From Sphingomonas xinjiangensis (GTDB lineage: Bacteria > Pseudomonadota > Alphaproteobacteria > Sphingomonadales > Sphingomonadaceae): DNA of 64,000 nt. The stretch is taken from contig NZ_JACIJF010000002.1 in assembly GCF_014199255.1 (NCBI RefSeq), positions 1 to 64,000 of the forward strand. The letters are read 5' to 3'. The position numbers and the translations under genes are program-made. The notes beneath the pieces were generated by a model, which was not told the DNA's origin, made no database searches, and was given only the letters and a program-made list of their open reading frames with translations. Below, piece by piece: positions 43,628 to 52,423 of the stretch (position 1 is the stretch's first letter; each line of letters opens with the position of its first letter).

Positions 43628-45466
43628 TTGCGCATTCCTCTTCTGAACACGGTATCCGCGGCAGCGCTGCTGCTGGTCTGCACGTCTCCTGCCACCGGGA
43701 GGACACCTCCCGCCGCCGCCACGCAGCAAGCGGGGCGGCCCGCGCACCAAGCCGCCGCGTCCGCCGCTCTTCACGCGCTCTTCAAGCAAAGCGATGAGGA
43801 TAATCTTCGCCGCAACCCCCTCAATGCGCTGTTCCGCGGCGACATGCGCTACGCCGATCAACTCGGCGACTTCATTACCGACGCGTATTTCGATGCGGAG
43901 CGCATGGCGGGCAAGAAGGATCTGGCCGCGCTAGGCCGCATCGATCGCGCCGCGCTCTCGGCGACCGACCAACTCGCTTACGACGTCTTCAAGTGGCAGA
44001 CCGCGCTCACCCTGCGCTCGCTCAGCCCGGAGATCCTGTCCCTGAACGCGGTGCGACCGATCGATCACTTCACCGGCTTGCACACTTTTTATCCTGACCT
44101 CGCCTCGGGCCAGGGCGCGGCACCCTACAAGACGGTCAAGGATTACCAGGACAGCATCAGCCGCCATCACCGTTATGCCTGGCTGATCGACCAGTCGATC
44201 GTCCGCTTCCGGCAGGGCATGGCTTCAGGCGTGGTCCAGCCCAAGCTCGTGGTTCGCAACGTCATCGACCAGCTCGATCTTCAATTGGCGCAGGGCGTTG
44301 AAGGATCAACTTTCTACGCGCCGCTCAAGACCTTCCCAGCAGACATCTCCGCTGCGGATCAGGCGCGGCTTCGCGACCAAACCACAGCGGTGATCCGGGA
44401 CGAAATCCGACCGGCCTATCAGCGCCTGCGCGACTTCCTTTCCACGGAATATCTGCCCGCCGCGCGGGAGGGCGTGGGCCTGGTCAGCATGAAGGGAGGC
44501 CCGAAGCTATATGCCTTCTTGATCCAGCAAAACACGACGCTGCCACTTTCCGCCGACGACGTGCACCAGCTCGGCTTGCGCGAAGTCGCGCGTATCCACC
44601 GCGAAATGGAGGCGGTGATGACCCAGACGGGGTTCAAGGGCGACCTGCCGGCGTTCTTTGAATATCTGCGCACCGACGCCAAGTTCCGCCCGGCCAGCAA
44701 GGAAGCGCTGCGTGACGAATATTACGCCATCGGCAAGCGCGTGGATGCGCGCGTCGGCACGATCTTCTCCACCCTGCCCAAGACTGCGCTCGAGATCCGC
44801 GCGGTGCCGGACTATCGCGAGAAGACCGACGCCGGCGGATCGTACATGCAAGGTGCGCCGGACGAATCGCGGCCGGGCGTGTTCTACTATAACAGCTACG
44901 ACCTACCCTCGCGCTCGACCTGGGGCCAAGAGACGCTCTACCTGCACGAAGGCGCGCCGGGGCACCATTTCCAGATTAGCCTGGCGCAGGAAAACGAGGC
45001 GCTCCCTAACTTCATGCGTTTTGGCGGCAACACCGCCTATGTCGAAGGCTGGGCCCTCTATGCCGAGACGCTGTGGGACGAGCTGGGCATGGAAACCGAT
45101 CCGTATCAGCGCTTCGGCGGCCTGAACGACGAAATGCTGCGCGCAATGCGGCTGGTGGTGGATTCGGGCATCCATGCCAAGGGCTGGACCCGCGATCAGG
45201 CGATCAAGTACATGCTCGACAACAGCTCGATGGGCCGCACCGATGCGACCAGCGAAGTCGAACGCTACATCGCCATGCCGGGCCAGGCCCTCGCCTACAA
45301 GATCGGCCAGCTCAAGATCCTGGAACTACGCGCCAAAGCGGAGAAGGCGCTGGGCAGCAAGTTCGACCTGAAGGCGTTCCACGCGCAGGTGCTGATGACC
45401 GGCTCACTGCCCATGTCAATTCTCGAGCAGAAGATCGACCGCTGGATCGCGGCGCAGCGATCATGA
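43628..45466 (+). CDS. DUF885-family peptidase-like exported protein, copy 1
   Basis: The 612-residue protein has a signal peptide (NTVSAAALLLVCTSPATG) and the DUF885 pattern. A long helical part comes first, then LYLHEGAPGHHFQISLAQEN near residue 437 (the HExxxH-like HEGAPGHH zinc motif), YVEGWALYAETLWDELGMET and the ending AMPGQALAYKIGQLKILELR. DUF885 proteins look like metallopeptidases of the thermolysin clan; substrates are unknown. The frame opens with TTG at 43628 behind a weak GGGG site, so the exact start is uncertain. Confidence 0.85.
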   Translation: MRIPLLNTVSAAALLLVCTSPATGRTPPAAATQQAGRPAHQAAASAALHALFKQSDEDNLRRNPLNALFRGDMRYADQLGDFITDAYFDAERMAGKKDLAALGRIDRAALSATDQLAYDVFKWQTALTLRSLSPEILSLNAVRPIDHFTGLHTFYPDLASGQGAAPYKTVKDYQDSISRHHRYAWLIDQSIVRFRQGMASGVVQPKLVVRNVIDQLDLQLAQGVEGSTFYAPLKTFPADISAADQARLRDQTTAVIRDEIRPAYQRLRDFLSTEYLPAAREGVGLVSMKGGPKLYAFLIQQNTTLPLSADDVHQLGLREVARIHREMEAVMTQTGFKGDLPAFFEYLRTDAKFRPASKEALRDEYYAIGKRVDARVGTIFSTLPKTALEIRAVPDYREKTDAGGSYMQGAPDESRPGVFYYNSYDLPSRSTWGQETLYLHEGAPGHHFQISLAQENEALPNFMRFGGNTAYVEGWALYAETLWDELGMETDPYQRFGGLNDEMLRAMRLVVDSGIHAKGWTRDQAIKYMLDNSSMGRTDATSEVERYIAMPGQALAYKIGQLKILELRAKAEKALGSKFDLKAFHAQVLMTGSLPMSILEQKIDRWIAAQRS

Positions 45467-45601
45467 CCTTCGGGGGCTCTGTGCCGTGTGCGGCGCCGAG
45501 CCCCTGATGATCCATCGCCGAGCGGGACATATCGGTTTGTGCTTGCCGCGCCGCGAGCAGCCGAACAGAGTGCAAAGCATTGAACCAGCGGGGAGTATTC
45601 A

Positions 45602-47419
45602 GTGGATCGTCGTTCCTTTATCGGTAGCGCCAGCGCCGCTACGCTCGCCGCGACCCTCCCCGCGGAAGCGCATGCCGCCGACCAATCCGCAGCCGACACC
45701 CGCCTGCGCAGCCTGCTCGACCGGTTCTTCTATGATCGGCTCCAGAACGATCCCGAAGGCGCGACCCGCCTCGGCCTCGACACCGGGGAACGCGCGGCGC
45801 TGAAGTCCCGGCTGGGCGACGATTCCGCCAAGGGAGCAGCCGCCGATCTTGCCCGCGCCAAGCGCGAGCTCGCCGAGTTGCGCGCGATCAAGCCCTCCTC
45901 GCTCTCACCTTCGGCGCGGCTCGACTATGAAGTCATCGCTTATCAGCTTCAGGCCGCGATCGCGGGCGGGGAGCGCTTCACCTATGGCGCCAGCATGGGC
46001 CGCTACGCTCCCTATGTGCTCAGCCAACTGACCGGCGCGTACCGCAACGTCCCGGACTTCCTCGACTCGCAGCACCGCGTCAAGGACGCCGCCGATGCCG
46101 ACGCCTATCTCGCCCGGCTCTCTGCTTTCGAACGGGCGATAGACGACGACACCCAGCGCCAGCGGGCCGATGCCGCGCGTGGCGTGTTCGCTCCCGATTA
46201 CCTGCTCGACACCACGCTGAAGCAACTCGCCGCGTTGCGCGACCAGCAGCCGGGCGCGACCGTGATGGTCGCCTCGCTCGCCACCAAGCTGAAGGCCGCC
46301 GGACTTCCCGACAGCTACACTGCCAAGGCTGAGCGGATCGTCGCCGACCGCGTCTTCCCGGCGCTGGACCGCCAACGCGCGCTGGTCACCGAATTGCGTG
46401 CCAAGGCGACGCACGACGCGGGAGTCTGGCGCCTGCCAGATGGCGAGGCCTATTACCAGGCAGCGGCGGAGGCAGCGACCACCGCCAAGCTGACCGGCAA
46501 CGAAATCCACAAGCTCGGGCTCGACCAGGTCGCGCAGATCAGCGCCCGCATCGACACGATCCTAAAGGCGCAGGGGCTGACGCAGGGCAGCGTCGGGGCG
46601 CGGCTGGTGGCGCTGAATGAACGCCCCGACCAGCTCTTCCCCAACACCGATCCGGGTCGCGAGGCGCTGCTCGCCGCGCTCAACACCCAGATTGAGGCGA
46701 TGGCCAAGCGCCTGCCCGAGCAGTTCGCCACGCTGCCCAAGGCACCGGTGGAAGTCCGCCGCGTGCCGCCGTCGATCCAGGCCGGCGCGCCGGGCGGCTA
46801 TTACGAAAATGCCTCGCTCGACGGTTCGCGCCCGGCGATCTATTTCATCAACCTGCGCGACACCTTCGACCGGCCAAAATTCGGCCTCGCGACGCTGACG
46901 CACCACGAGGCGGTCCCGGGCCATCATCTTCAGGTGATGACCGCGCTGGAATCGACCAGCATCCCGCTGATCCGCCGCCGCACTTTCTTCAGCGGCTATA
47001 GCGAAGGCTGGGCGCTCTACGCCGAACAGCTTGCCGACGAGATGGGTATGTATGAGGGCAACCCGCTCGGCCAGGTCGGCTATCTCCAGTCACTGCTGTT
47101 CCGCGCCACCCGGCTGGTGGTGGACTCAGGCATGCACCACAAGCGCTGGAGCCGGGAAAAGGCGACCGACTATCTGATCGCCACCACCGGCATCGCCCGC
47201 GGCCGCAGCCAGGGTGAAATCGACCGCTACACCGCCTGGCCGGGGCAGGCATGCAGCTACAAGATCGGCCACACCGTCTGGACCCGCCTGCGCGACCAGG
47301 TGAAACGCAAGCAGGGCGCACGCTTCGATCCGCGCGCCTTCCACGCGATCCTGGCAGAAGGTCCCATGCCGCTCACCGTCCTGGAGCGCGTGGTGAGCGA
47401 GCGGATGCTGAAAGCTTAA
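45602..47419 (+). CDS. DUF885-family peptidase-like protein with Tat leader, copy 2
   Basis: A 605-residue paralogue beginning at GTG 45602 (GGGGAG upstream) with a twin-arginine leader (MDRRSFIGSASAATLAATLP). The zinc motif is in LTHHEAVPGHHLQVMTALES near residue 436 (HEAVPGHH). EGWALYAEQLADEMGMYEGN and WPGQACSYKIGHTVWTRLRD complete the family pattern. It lies 135 bases after copy 1 in the same direction. The Tat leader, unlike the Sec-type leaders of copies 1 and 3, suggests folding or metal loading before export. Confidence 0.87.
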   Translation: MDRRSFIGSASAATLAATLPAEAHAADQSAADTRLRSLLDRFFYDRLQNDPEGATRLGLDTGERAALKSRLGDDSAKGAAADLARAKRELAELRAIKPSSLSPSARLDYEVIAYQLQAAIAGGERFTYGASMGRYAPYVLSQLTGAYRNVPDFLDSQHRVKDAADADAYLARLSAFERAIDDDTQRQRADAARGVFAPDYLLDTTLKQLAALRDQQPGATVMVASLATKLKAAGLPDSYTAKAERIVADRVFPALDRQRALVTELRAKATHDAGVWRLPDGEAYYQAAAEAATTAKLTGNEIHKLGLDQVAQISARIDTILKAQGLTQGSVGARLVALNERPDQLFPNTDPGREALLAALNTQIEAMAKRLPEQFATLPKAPVEVRRVPPSIQAGAPGGYYENASLDGSRPAIYFINLRDTFDRPKFGLATLTHHEAVPGHHLQVMTALESTSIPLIRRRTFFSGYSEGWALYAEQLADEMGMYEGNPLGQVGYLQSLLFRATRLVVDSGMHHKRWSREKATDYLIATTGIARGRSQGEIDRYTAWPGQACSYKIGHTVWTRLRDQVKRKQGARFDPRAFHAILAEGPMPLTVLERVVSERMLKA

Positions 47420-47436
47420 GCGGAAACCGGCAGAAG

Positions 47437-47464
47437 ATCCTCCCCGTAAGGGGAGGATTTTGTT
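47437..47464. terminator. Bidirectional terminator between convergent DUF885 genes
   Basis: ATCCTCCCC pairs perfectly with GGGGAGGAT around a GTAA loop, followed on the plus strand by TTTTGTT. It ends the rightward DUF885 pair. The stem sequence matches the outer end of the GC-rich repeats found further right, so it may be a member of that family. Confidence 0.75.
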
Positions 47465-47481
47465 ACACCGATGCGATCGCT

Positions 47482-49302
47482 TCACCCTCGCTTGGCGGCG
47501 ATATACGCGTCGACCTGCTCTTCCAGTACATCGAGCGGCAGCGCGCCGTTCGCCAGCACCACCTCATGGAAGTCGCGGATGTCGAAGCGCGGTCCCAACG
47601 CCTTCTCCGCCTTGGCACGAAGCCCGGCGATCTTCAGCTGCCCGACCATGTAGCTCGTCGCCTGGCCGGGATTGTTGATGTAGCGGTCGACTTCCTTGAC
47701 GATGTCGCGCTGCGACAGCGGCGAGTTCTTCTGGAAGAACGCGACCGCCTGTTCGCGGCTCCAGCGCTTGGAATGCATGCCGGTGTCGACCACCATGCGG
47801 ATCGCGCGCCACATCTGAAGCGACAGCATGCCGAATTCGGTGTCGGGCGTCGGATAGGCGCCCATCTCCTGTGCCAGCCGCTCGGTGTAGAGCCCCCAGC
47901 CCTCGATATAGCTGCCATAGAAGCCGAAGCGGCGGAACTTGGGCAGGCCCTGCAACTCCTGCGCGCGGGCGATCTGGAAGTGGTGCCCCGGCGCGCCTTC
48001 GTGCACGGCAATCGCGTTGACCTGCTGCTTGTTCACCTGGTTCATGTCGGCCAGATTGACGTAGAAGATGCCCGGCCGCGACCCGTCCGGCGCCGGACGG
48101 TTGTAGAAGGCGACCGCCGCGGTCTCCTGCCGCCATTTCTCCACCGCACGCACTTCCAGCTTCGCCTCCGGCAGGCGATGGAAGAAGCGCGGCCCCGTCG
48201 CCATCATCTTGGCGATCACCGCGCGCGCGTCGTTCAGATACTGTTCGCGGCCGGCTTCGTCGTTGGGATATTTATACTGGGGATCGGTGCGGATCGCGTC
48301 GAAGAACGCCTCCAGGCTGCCTGTGAAACCGATCCGCGCCTTCACGCGCTCCATCTCGGCGCGGATCGCTTTCACTTGGGCCAGACCGGTCTGGTGGATT
48401 TGATCGGCGGTGAGGTCAGTGGTCGTGTAGAAGGCCAGCTGCGACTGGTAATAAGCGTCGCCGCCTGGGAGGCTCCATGCCCCGTCATTGCCCTTGGCCT
48501 GCGGCTCGATCGCATCCAGCGTGGCGAACAGCGTGTCGAAACCGCGCTTGAACGGACCCGTAACCGCCGCCTGCGCTTGCTCGATCAGCTGCGCCTTGGT
48601 CGCCTCCGGCGCGGTCAGCCCGCCAACCTTCTTGCGGAAATCAGCCAGGATCGTGCTGTCGGCCCCATTATCGAACGGGGCGCCAGTGATCACTTTTTGC
48701 GCGTCGCCGCGGGCGGGCGCGAACACCATCTTGGGCGGAACGATGCCTTTCGCCGCCTGCTCGCGCATCTGCGCCGAGACTTCGCGCATCACCCGTTCGC
48801 TGTCGATCAGCCGGGCGACATAAGCGCGCGCATCCTCGACGCTGTCGACGCGATGCTCGTTGATCAGGAACACCGGAATCTGCCCCGCCGGGCTGCCATT
48901 GGTCGACACGGGGAAGCCATAGTCGCTGAACTTGGCCTGGCGCCGAGCCGTCTCGACATTCTTCTCGAACAATCGATAGCTCAGCCGTCCCATCATGCTC
49001 AGCTTCGCAGGATCGAACTGCCGCTTCATGTCGGCCAGCTGCCGCTCGGCCAGCGCGAGCCGGCGCTGCTCCGCGGCCTTGGTATAATCGTCGAGCCGGT
49101 CATAGTGCGTCTTCAGCCCCAGGCTGGTCATCTGCTCGGGGCTGAGCGCCACCGCCTCGTCGAATGCCGCATCGAGAAAGGTGGTGAGCCGCTGATCCTG
49201 CGTGCTCGGCGCCGTGGTCGCCGACTTCGTCGGCTGCGTCTGCGCCATGAGCGGCGCCGCCGCACACGCCGCCATCAGACACGCCAGATAGACCCGCTTC
49301 AT
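47482..49302 (-). CDS. DUF885-family peptidase-like exported protein, copy 3
   Basis: The 606-residue product has a signal peptide (VYLACLMAACAAAPLMAQ). The family zinc motif lies in IAVHEGAPGHHFQIARAQEL near residue 437, and YIEGWGLYTERLAQEMGAYP and NNPGQATSYMVGQLKIAGLR complete the set. The ATG at 49302 has a GGGAGG site; the longer open frame upstream is not coding-like. It is convergent with copies 1 and 2 and closest to copy 1 in its HEGAPGHH motif. Substrate unknown. Confidence 0.87.
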   Translation of the reverse strand: MKRVYLACLMAACAAAPLMAQTQPTKSATTAPSTQDQRLTTFLDAAFDEAVALSPEQMTSLGLKTHYDRLDDYTKAAEQRRLALAERQLADMKRQFDPAKLSMMGRLSYRLFEKNVETARRQAKFSDYGFPVSTNGSPAGQIPVFLINEHRVDSVEDARAYVARLIDSERVMREVSAQMREQAAKGIVPPKMVFAPARGDAQKVITGAPFDNGADSTILADFRKKVGGLTAPEATKAQLIEQAQAAVTGPFKRGFDTLFATLDAIEPQAKGNDGAWSLPGGDAYYQSQLAFYTTTDLTADQIHQTGLAQVKAIRAEMERVKARIGFTGSLEAFFDAIRTDPQYKYPNDEAGREQYLNDARAVIAKMMATGPRFFHRLPEAKLEVRAVEKWRQETAAVAFYNRPAPDGSRPGIFYVNLADMNQVNKQQVNAIAVHEGAPGHHFQIARAQELQGLPKFRRFGFYGSYIEGWGLYTERLAQEMGAYPTPDTEFGMLSLQMWRAIRMVVDTGMHSKRWSREQAVAFFQKNSPLSQRDIVKEVDRYINNPGQATSYMVGQLKIAGLRAKAEKALGPRFDIRDFHEVVLANGALPLDVLEEQVDAYIAAKRG

Positions 49303-49416
49303 CCAAACCTCCCTGCAACTTGTTGCACACGGTAGCGATTGCGAACCGCCGCGCAACGCCTGCAATCGGGCGCGCGACAGGTTCACAAGCACGCAGCCAA
49401 GGCTTAAGCTACACGC

Positions 49417-49683
49417 ATGATCGACCGCATCTTCCTCGCCCACCCCCGCAGCGTCGGCGAAAGCTATGGCGAGCATGCCGCGACCGCGACCCGCTTCGGC
49501 GTCGCGATGATCGTCGGCGGTGCCGCGTGCATCGTCCACGCCGTGCTGCCCCAGCTGTTCGCCCGCACCGCCAGCGACACGGTGAAGCGGCTCTACGCCC
49601 AGATGAAGGCGCGCCAGCCGGCATTTGCGCAGGACAAGCCCGCCTTCCAGCAGCCCGAGTGGCAGCTCGAATACGAGATCTGA
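49417..49683 (+). CDS. DUF6356 small membrane-associated protein
   Basis: An 88-residue protein starting MIDRIFLAHPRSVGESYGEH with one hydrophobic segment (FGVAMIVGGAACIVHAVLPQ, residues about 28-47) and the conserved TASDTVKRLYAQMKARQP tail. This matches a small family common in sphingomonads (DUF6356). It ends 4 bases before the TTG start of the FAD-dependent gene and is probably co-transcribed with it. Function unknown. Confidence 0.75.
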   Translation: MIDRIFLAHPRSVGESYGEHAATATRFGVAMIVGGAACIVHAVLPQLFARTASDTVKRLYAQMKARQPAFAQDKPAFQQPEWQLEYEI

Positions 49684-49687
49684 TCGA

Positions 49688-51034
49688 TTGATCAACCATG
49701 TCGCGATCATAGGGGCGGGCTTTTCGGGCACGCTCCAGGCGATCAACCTGCTCCGCCACGAAGGGCCTCGCGCCACGCTGATCGAACGCGCGCCCGTTGC
49801 CGGCACTGGCTTGGCCTATGGCGCCGCGCATCCCGGCCATGTGCTGAACGTCCGCGCGGCGAACATGAGCGCCTTTCCAGACGATCCCGCACATTTCGTG
49901 CGCTGGCTGGAAGCGCGCGGCGTGGCCGACGCCCCCGCCGCGTTCATCCCGCGCACTACCTATGGCGAGTATCTGCGCGAGCTGCTCGAAGAAGCGCTGC
50001 GCACGTCGAGCGGCCGCCTCACCCTGATCCGCGACGAAGTCTGCGATCTCGAAACCGGCCCGACCGTCCGCCTGAAGCTCGCCAACCGCACGCTGGAGGC
50101 CGACGCCGCCGTGCTCGCGGTCGGCAACCTGCCCCCGCATGATCCGCCCGGCCTCGATCCGGCGCTGCTGTCGCCCACCCGCTACAAGGGCGATCCCTGG
50201 CATCCCAGCGTGCCTGAGGATCTGGCAGACGACGATACCGTGCTGGTGATCGGCACCGGGCTCACGATGGTCGACGTCGTGCTGCTGCTCGACTCGCGCG
50301 GCTTTCGCGGCCGCATCGTCGCGCTTTCACGCCGCGGGCTGCTCCCCCGCCCGCACGCCGCTGGCAGCAACTGGCAGCGGATAAACGAGCGTCCGGCCAC
50401 GGTCGCCTCGTCGCTGCTCCGCAATGTCCGCAGCCGCGGCGAGGCGGTGGGCTGGCGAAACGCCGTGGACGAACTTCGCCCCTTCACTCAATCGATGTGG
50501 GGCAATGCCACCGATGCCGAGCGCGGGCGCTTCCTGCGCCACCTCCGCCCCTGGTGGGACGTCCACCGCCACCGCCTCGCGCCCCAGGTTCATGCCCGGC
50601 TCCAGGCACTGCTCGACCGCGGCCAGCTCAAAGTAATCGCTGGCAAGACGCTCGACTTTGCCGAACAGGCCGATGGCGTGCAGGTCCGCTTCCGCCGTCG
50701 CGGCGCCGATCGCGCCGAGCGCCTGCTCGCTCAGCGGATCATCAATTGCACCGGTCCGCTCGGCGACCTCAGCCGCAGCGCGGAGCCGCTGCTGCGCCGC
50801 CTTGCCGAGCGTGGCTGCATCCGCCCAGACCCTGCGCATCTCGGCATCGAAGTCGACAATCAGGCGCAGACGATCAACGCCGCGGGCGAGCCCAACGCCA
50901 ACCTCTACGCGCTCGGCCCGATGACGCGCGGCGCGTTCTGGGAGATCGTCGCGGTGCCCGACATCCGCACTCAGACCTGGAGCGTCGCCCGACGTCTCTC
51001 GAACGCACATTGGGTCGGCGGCGAAGGGCTGTAA
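49688..51034 (+). CDS. FAD/NAD(P)-binding protein (HpyO-like oxidoreductase)
   Basis: The 448-residue product starts with a dinucleotide-binding fold (INHVAIIGAGFSGTLQAINL). A second one lies near residue 180 (DDTVLVIGTGLTMVDVVLLL), with GTGLAYGAAHPGHVLNVRAA and the C-terminal NLYALGPMTRGAFWEIVAVP. This pattern is typical of the FAD-NAD(P)-binding HpyO-like family. No ATG is in frame at the fold start; TTG at 49688 is the best choice. Substrate unknown. A 40-base palindrome follows the stop. Confidence 0.8.
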   Translation: MINHVAIIGAGFSGTLQAINLLRHEGPRATLIERAPVAGTGLAYGAAHPGHVLNVRAANMSAFPDDPAHFVRWLEARGVADAPAAFIPRTTYGEYLRELLEEALRTSSGRLTLIRDEVCDLETGPTVRLKLANRTLEADAAVLAVGNLPPHDPPGLDPALLSPTRYKGDPWHPSVPEDLADDDTVLVIGTGLTMVDVVLLLDSRGFRGRIVALSRRGLLPRPHAAGSNWQRINERPATVASSLLRNVRSRGEAVGWRNAVDELRPFTQSMWGNATDAERGRFLRHLRPWWDVHRHRLAPQVHARLQALLDRGQLKVIAGKTLDFAEQADGVQVRFRRRGADRAERLLAQRIINCTGPLGDLSRSAEPLLRRLAERGCIRPDPAHLGIEVDNQAQTINAAGEPNANLYALGPMTRGAFWEIVAVPDIRTQTWSVARRLSNAHWVGGEGL

Positions 51035-51041
51035 GACGTGC

Positions 51042-51081
51042 GCCAGCCACGATAGTATCAATTGACACTATCGTGGCTGGC
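51042..51081. promoter_or_regulatory. 40-base near-perfect palindrome over the hppD promoter
   Basis: Each 20-base arm starts GCCAGCCACGATAGT; 19 of 20 pairs match, with AATT at the centre. It contains TTGACA at 51062-51067. A weak -10 (TAAAC-like, 51086-51091) lies 18 bases further on, which would place transcription start within a few bases of the hppD ATG at 51099. So it looks like an operator over a promoter that yields a leaderless or nearly leaderless mRNA. It could also fold as a long RNA hairpin ending the upstream transcript. Confidence 0.6.
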
Positions 51082-51098
51082 ACGGTAAACACGCCTTC

Positions 51099-52139
51099 AT
51101 GAACGACGCAGCCAACCCGCTCGGCCTCAACGGATTCGAGTTCGTGGAATTCACTTCGCCCGATCCTGAGGCGATGGCGAAGCAGTTCGAACAGATGGGC
51201 TTCGTTCCCACTCACCAGCATCCGCGCAAAGCGATCACCCGCTACAAGCAGGGCCGGATCAACCTGATGCTCAACCGCGACGAGAGTGGTCGCGTCGCCG
51301 ATTTCCGCGCGGCACACGGCCCCTCGGCCAGTGCGATGGCATTCCGCGTCAGCGATCCCAAGGCTGCGTTCGACTGGGCGCTCCAGCATGGCGGCGAGCG
51401 AACCGACGAAGATGATACCGTCATCCAGGGTATCGGCGGCTCGTACCTCTACTTCATCCAGGACGGCGTCGATCTGTACGCCGATTGGCAGGAAGTGCCC
51501 GGCTGGCAGCAGGCGGAAGCCGAGAACAATGTCGGGCTCGACCTGCTCGACCATCTCACCCACAATGTCCGCCGCGGGCAGATGCGGGTGTGGTCGGAGT
51601 TCTACAAGACGCTGTTCGGCTTCGAAGAGCAGAAGTATTTCGACATCAAGGGCCAGGCCACCGGGCTGTTCAGCCAGGCGATGATCGCGCCGGACAAAGC
51701 GATCCGCATCCCGCTGAACGAGAGCAAGGACGACCAGAGCCAGATCGAGGAATTCATCCGCGAGTATAAGGGCGAAGGCATCCAGCACCTCGCCCTGACC
51801 ACCGACGATATCTACGACACAGTGGAGCGCCTGCGCGAACGCGGCGTGAAGCTTCAGGACACGATCGAAACCTATTTCGAGCTGGTCGACAAGCGCGTGC
51901 CCGGCCACGGCGAAGACCTGGAGCGGCTGCGGAAAAACCGCATCCTGATCGATGGGTCGGTCGAGCGCGGCGAAGGCCTGCTGCTCCAGATCTTCACCGA
52001 GAACATGTTCGGCCCGATCTTTTTCGAGATCATTCAGCGCAAGGGCAATGAAGGTTTCGGCAACGGCAACTTCCAGGCACTGTTCGAGAGCATCGAGCTC
52101 GACCAGATCCGCCGCGGCGTGATTAAAGTCGACGCCTGA
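51099..52139 (+). CDS. hppD: 4-hydroxyphenylpyruvate dioxygenase
   Basis: HppD converts 4-hydroxyphenylpyruvate to homogentisate in tyrosine breakdown. The 346-residue protein has two vicinal-oxygen-chelate domains. The Fe(II) ligands can be placed in LLDHLTHNVRRGQM (His), GIQHLALTTDDIYD (His) and PIFFEIIQRKGNEGFGNGNF (Glu), near residues 152, 228 and 308. The next gene, hmgA, takes homogentisate further. No clear ribosome binding site precedes the ATG; a strong palindrome does. Confidence 0.95.
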   Translation: MNDAANPLGLNGFEFVEFTSPDPEAMAKQFEQMGFVPTHQHPRKAITRYKQGRINLMLNRDESGRVADFRAAHGPSASAMAFRVSDPKAAFDWALQHGGERTDEDDTVIQGIGGSYLYFIQDGVDLYADWQEVPGWQQAEAENNVGLDLLDHLTHNVRRGQMRVWSEFYKTLFGFEEQKYFDIKGQATGLFSQAMIAPDKAIRIPLNESKDDQSQIEEFIREYKGEGIQHLALTTDDIYDTVERLRERGVKLQDTIETYFELVDKRVPGHGEDLERLRKNRILIDGSVERGEGLLLQIFTENMFGPIFFEIIQRKGNEGFGNGNFQALFESIELDQIRRGVIKVDA

Positions 52140-52267
52140 TCAAGTTTGGAGAGGAGAGCCGGGATCAACCCGGCCCCGAAAGATAACGTCCTCAAGATCC
52201 GAGCGAGGGGAGCCGCAGGAGGATGAGGGAGATGCGCGCAGGCGTTTCTCCCTCATCTTGCTTGAAT

Positions 52268-52410
52268 GCCCTCTCCCCTTGCGGGAGAGGGAGGGGCCCG
52301 CCGCGCAGCGGTGGGAGGAGAAGGAGCGATTTGCAGTGCAAATTGCGCGGCGCATGCGCGCCGCTCACCCTCTCCAAGCTTCGCTATCCTCCCCCGTTCA
52401 GGGGAGGAGG
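52268..52410. repeat. GC-rich palindromic intergenic repeat (unit A)
   Basis: Two hairpin ends frame this unit: CCCTCTCCC/GGGAGAGGG at 52269-52291 and TCCTCCCC/GGGGAGGA at 52387-52408, with small dyads between them (TTGCAGTGCAA, GCGGCGCATGCGCGCCGC). Read on the minus strand, GAGGATAGCGAAGCTTGGAGAGGGT matches in parts unit B at 53717-53899, in opposite orientation across hmgA. The 284-base gap between hppD and hmgA holds nothing else apart from a short GCCGGG/CCCGGC stem at 52158-52174. Confidence 0.65.
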
Positions 52411-52423
52411 TTGGGAGTAAAGA

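Noticed and set aside
47251-49335. 694-codon plus-strand open frame opposite DUF885 copy 3
   Set aside because: The minus-strand frame has a signal peptide and the HEGAPGHH motif; the plus-strand frame has neither a start signal nor a known domain.
52158-52174. Terminator after hppD
   Set aside because: A six-base GCCGGG/CCCGGC stem without a T-run; too weak to call on its own.
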